Source of the DNA: Gemmatimonadota bacterium
GTDB taxonomy: Bacteria; Gemmatimonadota; Gemmatimonadetes; Longimicrobiales; RSA9
Direction: 5' to 3'
Assembly (NCBI GenBank): GCA_019689775.1
Contig: JADGGV010000051.1
Span: 1 to 13,718 of the forward strand
DNA length: 13,718 nucleotides
Position 1 is the stretch's first letter; the number at the start of each line of letters is the position of its first letter. The notes under the pieces are model-generated. The model did not search any database. It was not told the DNA's origin and saw nothing but the letters and a program-made list of their open reading frames with translations. The translations under genes were made by a program, and so were the position numbers. Shown in pieces: positions 1 to 7,687 of the stretch.

Positions 1-1
1 A

Positions 2-60
2 CCCGAAGTCGACCCGGAGTGCGCACCGCCCGAAGTCGGCCCGCAGTCCCTGCCCGCAGT
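2..60. repeat. Five CCCGNAGT octamers upstream of the leuS promoter
   Basis: The octamer CCCGNAGT occurs at 2-9, 13-20, 29-36, 40-47 and 53-60 (N = A, G, A, C, C). Start-to-start distances are 11, 16, 11 and 13 bases. Copies 1-2 and 3-4 form two similar units about 27 bases apart (CCCGAAGTCG at 2-11 and 29-38). The cluster ends 20 bases before the -35 box of the leuS promoter. It could be an operator array or the decayed end of a tandem repeat. It touches the window edge, so more copies may lie outside. The repetition is directly visible; any function is inferred. Confidence 0.6.
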
Positions 61-79
61 TCGGCCCGCCCGCGCGCCG

Positions 80-108
80 TTGAGGGGGCTTCCCGATCCG
101 GCTATATT
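80..108 (+). promoter_or_regulatory. Sigma-70 type promoter for leuS
   Basis: TTGAGG (80-85) and TATATT (103-108) are separated by exactly 17 bases. They match the TTGACA and TATAAT consensus at 4/6 and 5/6. The AT-rich -10 stands out in GC-rich sequence. Transcription would start near 115, leaving a leader of about 35 nt before the leuS ATG at 150. That leader is too short for a T-box or similar riboswitch. Confidence 0.6.
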
Positions 109-149
109 TCTGGGTTCTGTACATCGTCACGACACACGAGTGGTCCGGC

Positions 150-2678
<2,529 letters not shown>

Positions 2679-2731
2679 CGGCGGCGCAGGGTCGCGAGGC
2701 GTTCGCGCCGTTCGTGGCCGGACGAGCGTCG

Positions 2732-2754
2732 CACGGAGATGCGGAGCCACGGAG
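2732..2754 (+). repeat. Inverted repeat, left arm (CACGGAG-rich)
   Basis: This 23-base segment starts CACGGAGATGCGGAGCC and ends with another CACGGAG. Its reverse complement recurs at 2918-2940 with 20 of 23 positions identical. A GCCCGGC segment also lies just inside each arm, so similarity extends beyond the 23 bases with a short gap. The arms are 163 bases apart and enclose both hairpins of this intergenic region. Confidence 0.6.
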
Positions 2755-2791
2755 GACGCCCGGCGCTCGAGCGGCTCGGGCGATTTGAACG

Positions 2792-2821
2792 GCGCCCGGT
2801 GGGGAGGCACCCACCGGGCGC
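2792..2821 (+). terminator. Perfect 12-bp hairpin after leuS
   Basis: GCGCCCGGTGGG (2792-2803) pairs perfectly with CCCACCGGGCGC (2810-2821) around the 6-base loop GAGGCA. It lies 113 bases after the leuS stop. No U-run follows (UAUCCGUUCC), so it is not a classical intrinsic terminator. A stem this strong between convergent genes still most likely ends transcription or protects the 3' end. Being symmetric, it could serve the hydrolase gene on the other strand as well. Confidence 0.5.
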
Positions 2822-2887
2822 TATCCGTTCCGGCGACATCTCGAATCGGACTCGGACCGGCGCTCGGCGGGGCCGGCCGCCGCGCGC

Positions 2888-2909
2888 GCCCGGCTCCGCG
2901 CGGCCGGGC
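2888..2909 (-). terminator. Possible hairpin downstream of the hydrolase gene
   Basis: GCCCGGC (2888-2894) pairs with GCCGGGC (2903-2909) around an 8-base loop. It lies 76 bases past the hydrolase stop on the minus strand. There is no T-run. In sequence this GC-rich a 7-bp stem can arise by chance, so this is a weak call. Confidence 0.25.
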
Positions 2910-2917
2910 ATCCGCCG

Positions 2918-2940
2918 CTCCGCGGCTCCGCGTCTTCGTG
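2918..2940 (-). repeat. Inverted repeat, right arm (CACGAAG-rich)
   Basis: Read on the minus strand this segment begins CACGAAGACGCGGAGCC and differs from the arm at 2732-2754 at only three positions. It sits about 45 bases beyond the stop codon of the minus-strand hydrolase gene. Two arms in opposite orientation suggest a copied or mobile intergenic repeat, or a very long weak stem. Confidence 0.6.
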
Positions 2941-2985
2941 TGAGGGACAGGAGGTGCGGGGGCAGGTGACGGCGGCGCCCGGATC

Positions 2986-3657
2986 TCAGTGCAGCGCCAG
3001 CTCCTCCAGCACCTCCGGCACGATCTGGTGGCCGCCCTCGAAGCCGACGAGGCGCGGCGTCAGGCCATGGGCGCGCAGGCGCTCGGCCTCGGTGACCGCG
3101 CGCGCTTCGTCGAACGCGCGGTCCTCCGTGCCGTAGGCGACGACGAGCTGGACGCCGGCCCACGCCCGGGCGGCTGCGTCCAGGTCGAGGTCCGGCGGCG
3201 TGGGCGCGCCCCAGACGACGAGCACGTCGGGGCGCGCCGTGCCGAGCGCGGTCCAGCGGCTCACGGTCGCGGCGCCCTGCGAGAAACCGAGCGCCACGAC
3301 GCGGGTATCGCTCCGGTCGAGGCCGAGCTCCGCGAAGGTGTGGCGGAAGAGCGTGTCGAGGTAGCTCACGTAGTCCGCGATCTCCGTGAGCCGGTCCTCC
3401 CGCGTCATCCAGGTGGCGCCGACGCGCGCCTCCGGGCCGTGCGGCCCGCCGGTCTCGTCCAGGTAATAGCGGTTGAGCGCCTCCGGCGCGACGATCAGGC
3501 GACGGCCGTCGTCGAGCGAGGCGAAGCCGCGAATGAAGCGGGCCGCGAGCTGGCCGTAGCCGTGCAGGACGAACCAGACCTCCTCGGGGCGCCGCACGGA
3601 CTCCCCGAGCACCGCGTAGCGGGCTGTGCGGGTGATGACGAGGTGGCGCTCCCGCAT
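2986..3657 (-). CDS. Alpha/beta hydrolase, phospholipase/carboxylesterase (YpfH-like) family
   Basis: A 223-residue cytoplasmic serine hydrolase of the small carboxylesterase/acyl-thioesterase type. No signal peptide is visible. The expected catalytic triad is present: S126 in the nucleophile elbow GFSQGA (124-129), D179 in YGTED and H210 in EGGHQI. HGYGQ (32-36) is the typical oxyanion-hole segment after the first core strand, and the length fits the family. The ATG at 3657 is supported by a strong Shine-Dalgarno AAGGAGA on the minus strand (3670-3664) with 6-base spacing. The substrate cannot be told from sequence; family members hydrolyse short-chain esters, lysophospholipids or acyl-protein thioesters. 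The gene diverges from the CPXCG gene across only 30 bases, so its promoter must lie inside that gene. Confidence 0.88.
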   Translation of the reverse strand: MRERHLVITRTARYAVLGESVRRPEEVWFVLHGYGQLAARFIRGFASLDDGRRLIVAPEALNRYYLDETGGPHGPEARVGATWMTREDRLTEIADYVSYLDTLFRHTFAELGLDRSDTRVVALGFSQGAATVSRWTALGTARPDVLVVWGAPTPPDLDLDAAARAWAGVQLVVAYGTEDRAFDEARAVTEAERLRAHGLTPRLVGFEGGHQIVPEVLEELALH

Positions 3658-3663
3658 CGGATG

Positions 3664-3682
3664 TCTCCTTGGGATGAGGGGG
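3664..3682. promoter_or_regulatory. Back-to-back ribosome binding sites of a divergent pair
   Basis: Minus-strand AAGGAGA (3670-3664) serves the hydrolase ATG at 3657 with 6-base spacing. Plus-strand GAGGGGG (3676-3682) serves a GTG at 3688 with 5-base spacing. The second site is the reason for preferring the GTG over the in-frame ATG at 3661, which has no Shine-Dalgarno and would overlap the hydrolase's own site. Confidence 0.6.
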
Positions 3683-3687
3683 CGAAG

Positions 3688-3921
3688 GTGATCTTCCGCG
3701 ACTTCCTCGAGGACGAGTTCCCGCTCGGCGACGGCACGGCCGAGACGCGTGCGACCGTCGTGTGCCCGTACTGCGGCGAGGCGAACGAGATCGGGCTCGA
3801 CCCCGGGAGCGGCGCCCGGCAGGAGTACGTCGAGGACTGCCAGGTCTGCTGCCAGCCCTGGCGCGTCCGGGTGCAGTACCTCCCCGACGGCACGGCCGAC
3901 GTCAGCGTGGAGGAAGCATAG
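3688..3921 (+). CDS. CPXCG motif-containing cysteine-rich protein
   Basis: A 77-residue small protein of the Cys_rich_CPXG type. It has CPYCGE (C26, C29) and, further on, the family signature QEYVEDCQVCCQPWRVRV with C51, C54 and C55, followed by a short acidic tail. The cysteine pairs most likely bind a zinc ion or form a rubredoxin-like knuckle. No enzymatic role is known to me for this widespread family and I infer none. The chosen start is the GTG at 3688, which has GAGGGGG five bases upstream. An ATG at 3661 would add nine residues (MSPWDEGAK) but lacks a ribosome site. The family is usually around 60-70 residues with the first cysteine pair near the start, so the leader here is somewhat long. 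The stop codon runs directly into a hairpin. Confidence 0.85.
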   Translation: MIFRDFLEDEFPLGDGTAETRATVVCPYCGEANEIGLDPGSGARQEYVEDCQVCCQPWRVRVQYLPDGTADVSVEEA

Positions 3922-3939
3922 CGCCGCCGGAGGCGGCGC
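3921..3939 (+). terminator. Hairpin beginning at the CPXCG stop codon
   Basis: GCGCCGCC (3921-3928) pairs perfectly with GGCGGCGC (3932-3939) around a GGA loop. The first G is the last base of the TAG stop. There is no U-run after it. Its position and tight loop suggest a GC-only terminator or 3'-end stabiliser for the small gene. Confidence 0.45.
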
Positions 3940-4021
3940 GCACGCGATCCGGGTAGCGGCGCGCGCCCGAGCCGCGCGGCTCCGGGTTCAGCGGCCGCGG
4001 GAGCCAGGGCTCCGCGCGCGA

Positions 4022-4059
4022 CGGCGCCGGCCGCGTGCCTCCGGTCCGCTCCGGCGCCG
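4022..4059 (-). terminator. Possible terminator of the M1 peptidase gene
   Basis: CGGCGCCGG (4022-4030) and CCGGCGCCG (4051-4059) form a perfect 9-bp stem around a 20-base loop. It starts about 20 bases past the minus-strand stop at 4080. Both arms contain the palindrome GGCGCC, and no T-run follows, so this is only moderately convincing. Confidence 0.3.
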
Positions 4060-4079
4060 GGCCCGCGTGCAGCGCGCGC

Positions 4080-6686
4080 TCAGGGCTCCGCCGTCCCGGC
4101 CGCGCTCAGTCGTGCGGCACGGAACAGCTCGTCGGCCGATTGGAGCACGATCTGACGCAGGCGGGGCGGGTAGTCGGGGCGCTCGGCCAGGAAGCGGCGG
4201 ACGGTCTCGGCGGCGGCGGGGGAGGAGTGGCCGGAGAGCGTCGCGTCCATCCAGCGCTTGGGGAAGAAGATGTCGCCGGTACGGCGGATCTCCTCGAGCA
4301 TCTCGAGGGCGGGGCGGATGTAGCGCTCGGCGTGCTCGGCGCGGAGCGGGTGGTTCAGGTAGGCGAGTCCTTCGGCGACCCACGGCTCGTGCTGGCGGTT
4401 CTCGGGGCGGCGCAGCGCGTCGAACCAGGCGTCGCGCACGGCGGGGTCGGCGGAGAGCGCGGGGCGCAGGAACGCAAGCCGGGCGCGGCGGTCGGGGTCG
4501 TGGATGCGGCGCTCCTCCGCGGCGAGGATGGAGTCGGTGTCGGGGCGGCCGCGGACGGCGAGCTGGAGGGCGAGGCTCATGAGGTCCTGCTCGGCGAGCG
4601 GGAGCCCGTCGATCGTCATCTCGCCGGCCCAGATGCGGGTGAGGCGGTCGAGCGTGCCGGGCGTGGTGGCGGTGGAGCGGAGCGCGGCGAAATAGGCGGC
4701 GCGCGCGGATGTCGTGCTGGCGCGGCCGAGGAGGCGCCAGAGCGTGTCCTCGAGGCGCGGCGCGAGGGCGGCGCGCTCGGGGGGCGCGAGAAAGCGCCAG
4801 AAGACGTCGTCGAGGTCGGCGAGGATGCGCTGGGTGAGCTGCTCGTCGCTCTCGCGCTCGAGCGCGCGGAGCGCAAGCGCGCCGAAGGCCGCCGGCTCGA
4901 CCTGGCCGTCGAGGAGCGCGTCGTGGAGGTCGAGCCAGGCGGCGCCGCGCAGGAGCGGCGTCGGCAGGTCGGGGAGCCGGCGCAGGAGTGCGGCGCGGTC
5001 CTCGGGGGTGAGCACGATGCGGCCGTAGGCGCGGCCGTCGCCGTTCGGGAGCACGAGATCGGGCGCCGCGAGACCGCGGACGGCGGGCACGTCGACGAGG
5101 GCGCGGTCGAGGCGGACCGGCACGCGCACCGTGCGCTTGTCGTAGACGAGCGTGAGCGCAACGGGCTGCACCCAGCGGCGGCCGCGCCCGGCGGGATCGG
5201 CCTGGGTGAGCGCGAGGCTGGCGATGCGGCCGCGCGCGTCGCGGGTGAGCGTGACGCGGATCGTGGGACGGCCGCCCTCCTCGACCCAGACGCGGCTCCA
5301 GGCGGTGAGGTTCTCGCGGGTGTGGCGGCCGAGCGCGGCGATCAGGTCGGCCCAGGTGGCGTTGCCGTAGCGGTGCGCGGCCAGGTACTCGCCGACGCCC
5401 TCGCGGAACGCCGCCTCGCCCACGAGCCGCTCGAGCTGGCGCATCACGATCGGCGCCTTCTGGTAGATGATCGCGCCGTAGAGCTGGCCGGCCTCGTCGA
5501 GGTTGGCCAGCTCCTGACGGATCGGGTGCGTGCCGGCCGTGCGGTCGACCTCGTAGGCGGACGGGTAGTGCGCGAGCAGGAAGCGCAGCTCGTGGTCGAC
5601 GTCGGCGAAGGAGGGGTTGACGATCTTCGCGGCCATGAAGTTCGCGAAGACCTCCTTCATCCAGACGTCGTCGAACCAGCGCATGGTCACGAGATCGCCG
5701 AACCACATGTGCGCGGTCTCGTGCGCGATGACGCTGGCCCGGCCGAGCTTCTGGTTCTGCGTGGCCGACTCGTCCAGCATGAGCGACGACGCGTTGAACA
5801 GGATCGCGCCCGGGTGCTCCATCCCACCGAACTGGAACGACGGCACGAGGACGAAGTCGTACTTGGCGAAGGGGAACGGGATGCCGGTGTAGCGCTCCAT
5901 GTAGTCGATGGAGCGGTCGACGAGGTCGAAGATCGCGTCGCGGTTGCGCGCGACCTTCGTCGCGTCCTTCTCGCGGTGGAACATCCGCAGCGTGCGCCCG
6001 CCACGCTGCGCCGTCTCGACGCTCCATTTCCCGGCGACGAACGCGAAGAGGTAGGTCGGGATCGGCTCCGTCTCCGCGAAGCTCACGGTTGTCGTCGAGT
6101 CGCCGTCGAGGCGGTCGCGCTCGGGGGCGTTGGCCACGATGCGCCAGTCCTTCGGCACCTCGAGCGTCAGCGTGAAGCGCGCCTTCAGGTCCGGCTGGTC
6201 GAAGACCGGCAGCGCGGCGGACGCGCGCGCCGGCACGAACAGCGTGTACAGGTACTCGGCGGTGCGGTTCAGCGGCGCATCTCCCGCCAGGAAGCGGATG
6301 CGCAGGGCGTTCTCGCCGCGCTTCAGCCAGCGCGGCGGGAGCACGATGTGGCCGTTGGCGACGTCGTAGTTCGCCGGCCTCCCGCCGACGTCGACGTCGA
6401 GCACGCTCTCCGCGCCCGGCTGGAAGTCCAGCGCCAGCGGCCGCGACGCGTCCGACAGCGTGAAGCGTACCACCTCCTCGCCGCGGATGCGCGTGCTCGG
6501 GTCCGCGGGGATGTGGAGCGAGACCTCGTAGCGCAGGCCGGAGATGCGGGCGGCGCGCTCGCGCGCGAGCGAGAGCGGCACGCCCGCCGCCGGCACGGCG
6601 TACGCGGCGGGCGCGGCGGCCGCGCGGCGCGCATCTCCCTGCGCGGCTTGCAGCAGCGCGGCGAGCAGAAAGAGCTGGACGTGCAC
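4080..6686 (-). CDS. Secreted M1 family metallopeptidase (aminopeptidase N-like)
   Basis: An 868-residue zinc aminopeptidase that would remove N-terminal residues from peptides outside the cytoplasm. The N terminus (VQLFLLAALLQAAQG) is a plausible but weak signal peptide, lacking a basic n-region. Then come an N-terminal beta domain with the family segment PVFDQPDLKARFTLTLEVPKDW (160-181), the exopeptidase motif GGMEH (287-291), the zinc site HETAH (322-326) with E345 after exactly 18 residues, and Y408 in IIYQKAP as the likely transition-state tyrosine. The C-terminal third is alpha-helical, as in the family. Deviations from the textbook form are GGMEH for GAMEN, KEVFA for NEGFA, and KAP for KGA; the zinc ligands are intact. 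The start is a GTG at 6686, the only one suitably placed behind the minus-strand site GAGGAG (6696-6691, 4-base spacing). It diverges from the membrane-protein gene. Peptide preference cannot be read from the sequence. Confidence 0.93.
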   Translation of the reverse strand: MHVQLFLLAALLQAAQGDARRAAAAPAAYAVPAAGVPLSLARERAARISGLRYEVSLHIPADPSTRIRGEEVVRFTLSDASRPLALDFQPGAESVLDVDVGGRPANYDVANGHIVLPPRWLKRGENALRIRFLAGDAPLNRTAEYLYTLFVPARASAALPVFDQPDLKARFTLTLEVPKDWRIVANAPERDRLDGDSTTTVSFAETEPIPTYLFAFVAGKWSVETAQRGGRTLRMFHREKDATKVARNRDAIFDLVDRSIDYMERYTGIPFPFAKYDFVLVPSFQFGGMEHPGAILFNASSLMLDESATQNQKLGRASVIAHETAHMWFGDLVTMRWFDDVWMKEVFANFMAAKIVNPSFADVDHELRFLLAHYPSAYEVDRTAGTHPIRQELANLDEAGQLYGAIIYQKAPIVMRQLERLVGEAAFREGVGEYLAAHRYGNATWADLIAALGRHTRENLTAWSRVWVEEGGRPTIRVTLTRDARGRIASLALTQADPAGRGRRWVQPVALTLVYDKRTVRVPVRLDRALVDVPAVRGLAAPDLVLPNGDGRAYGRIVLTPEDRAALLRRLPDLPTPLLRGAAWLDLHDALLDGQVEPAAFGALALRALERESDEQLTQRILADLDDVFWRFLAPPERAALAPRLEDTLWRLLGRASTTSARAAYFAALRSTATTPGTLDRLTRIWAGEMTIDGLPLAEQDLMSLALQLAVRGRPDTDSILAAEERRIHDPDRRARLAFLRPALSADPAVRDAWFDALRRPENRQHEPWVAEGLAYLNHPLRAEHAERYIRPALEMLEEIRRTGDIFFPKRWMDATLSGHSSPAAAETVRRFLAERPDYPPRLRQIVLQSADELFRAARLSAAGTAEP

Positions 6687-6715
6687 GGGGCTCCTCGATG
6701 GCGGGGTCCGGCGCG

Positions 6716-6745
6716 AAGATAGCTCGCGGCCCGCGGGCCACGGAA
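6716..6745 (-). promoter_or_regulatory. Candidate promoter for the M1 peptidase
   Basis: On the minus strand TTCCGT (6745-6740) and TATCTT (6721-6716) are 18 bases apart. The -10 matches consensus at 4/6. Transcription would begin about 22 bases before the GTG start, leaving room for the GAGGAG ribosome site. The -35 is poor. Confidence 0.3.
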
Positions 6746-6780
6746 GGGACCGCCTCGCCGGCGCCGCGGCAACCGCTCGC

Positions 6781-6810
6781 TTGCCGCGCGGGCGATGACC
6801 GTGCGACTAT
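6781..6810 (+). promoter_or_regulatory. Weak candidate promoter for the membrane-protein gene
   Basis: TTGCCG (6781-6786) and GACTAT (6805-6810) are 18 bases apart. Only the best-conserved positions match (TTG; A2, A5 and T6 of the -10). It lies 51 bases ahead of the GTG start at 6862. Confidence 0.25.
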
Positions 6811-6861
6811 GTCGGCGGTCCGGATGGCGCCCGTGGCCCCCCCTACCCGCAGAGCGAGACC

Positions 6862-7383
6862 GTGGACCAGCCCCAGCGATACCTAGCGTCGCCGGCCTAC
6901 GCGATGGCCGCGATCCTCGTCGCCTTCCCGGCGGCCGAGGTGGTGCTCAGCCTCATCCCCTGGCGCTTCGGCGTCACCGCGTGGCGCTTCAGCGCCGTCG
7001 GCCTGTTGAGCCGCGGGCTCATGACCCCGATGCTCGGCGTGCTGATGCTCGCCGGGCTGGCCATGCTGCTCGGGCACCACCGCTTCCTCCGCGTGCTCGC
7101 CGTGCTCAGCAGCCTGGGCGTCGCCGTGCTGCTCGCCGCGCTCGGGACGTTCGTGCTCGATGCGCTCGAGATGCGCGCCCAGGTCCGGCCGGAGCTCAAG
7201 CGGGCGTTCGACCTCGCCTCGCTCCAGGCCGCGGTGAAGCTCCTGGTCTCCGCGGTGTGGCTCGGGATGCTGGCGGCCGCCGGGTTCCGCGGGACACGCC
7301 GGGCTCGCGCGGAGCGGCGCTCCGGGCGCCGGGCCGAGCCGATCCTGGCCGCCGCAGTGTCCGGCTCGCCCACGGACGAGTAG
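6862..7383 (+). CDS. Predicted four-helix membrane protein, function unknown
   Basis: I do not recognise this 173-residue protein. It has four clear hydrophobic segments, at about residues 12-34, 53-72, 75-102 and 122-143. Short basic or polar links lie between them (RGLM, HHRFLR, RAQVRPELKR). A polar arginine-rich tail follows (RGTRRARAERRSGRR), probably cytoplasmic. There is no cleavable signal peptide, no cysteine, and no motif that suggests a transporter or enzyme. The start is a GTG at 6862 with only a vague purine stretch upstream (AGAGCGAGA), so the exact N terminus is less certain. Coding is supported by the well-formed membrane topology, because shadow frames here read as arginine/alanine-rich low-complexity sequence. 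It diverges from the M1 peptidase gene (175-bp gap) and is followed by the extreme GC block. Confidence 0.7.
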   Translation: MDQPQRYLASPAYAMAAILVAFPAAEVVLSLIPWRFGVTAWRFSAVGLLSRGLMTPMLGVLMLAGLAMLLGHHRFLRVLAVLSSLGVAVLLAALGTFVLDALEMRAQVRPELKRAFDLASLQAAVKLLVSAVWLGMLAAAGFRGTRRARAERRSGRRAEPILAAAVSGSPTDE

Positions 7384-7687
7384 CCCGCGGCGTCCGTTCG
7401 GCACGGCCCGGTGCGCCGGGCCGTCGCGCCTTCCGCGCCGGCCGACGCGGCCGCTGGCTTCGACCGCCGGCCGCCGCGGGCCGCCCGGCGCGCGCCGCCC
7501 GGCGCCCCCCCCCCCCCCCCCCGCCGGCCGCGGGGGGCCCGGGGGGGGGGGGCCCCGGGCGCGCGCCCGCGGCCGCCGGGGGGCCGGCGGCGGCCGCGGG
7601 TTCCGGAACTCTTTTCCCTGCACGCGGTTACATGGCAGCCGGCGACCGTCGGGTCGCCATCGTCGCATACCCCCACGAGGTGCACGA
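7384..7687. other. Extreme GC intergenic block with long homopolymers
   Basis: No gene is seen in these 304 bases. From about 7410 to 7600 the sequence is almost only G and C. It includes C18 (7505-7522), G6 (7532-7537), G12 (7541-7552) and G6 (7578-7583) runs. There is a perfect palindrome GGGCGCGCGCCC (7557-7568) and an 8-bp hairpin with a GGGG loop (7572-7591). From 7601 normal composition returns, with the palindrome TTCCGGAA (7601-7608). The M16 gene's ribosome site GAGGTG is at 7677-7682. A promoter for that gene should lie between 7600 and 7680, but I see no convincing hexamer pair. Confidence 0.6.

Larger units (their letters stand above)
2679..2985. other. Intergenic region between convergent leuS and hydrolase genes
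   Basis: No convincing gene is seen in these 307 bases; the open frames here are arginine/alanine-rich artefacts of high GC. The region holds a perfect 12-bp hairpin (2792-2821), a shorter hairpin (2888-2909) and a 23-bp inverted repeat pair (2732-2754 and 2918-2940), described separately. As a gap between convergent genes it most likely serves transcription termination from both sides. Confidence 0.6.

Noticed and set aside
2..60. CRISPR array at the left edge
   Set aside because: The repeated unit is only 8 bases, degenerate, and spacers are 3-8 bases, far from CRISPR geometry.
109..149. T-box or amino-acid riboswitch ahead of leuS
   Set aside because: The predicted leader is only about 35 nt and shows no stem or T-box-like sequence.
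3988..6741. Long open frames overlapping the M1 gene: a 917-codon one on the same strand and an 895-codon one on the opposite strand (4035-6722)
   Set aside because: Both are arginine/alanine/glycine-rich shadows of the M1 gene. The M1 frame has the zinc site, exopeptidase motif and a signal peptide, so it is the real one.
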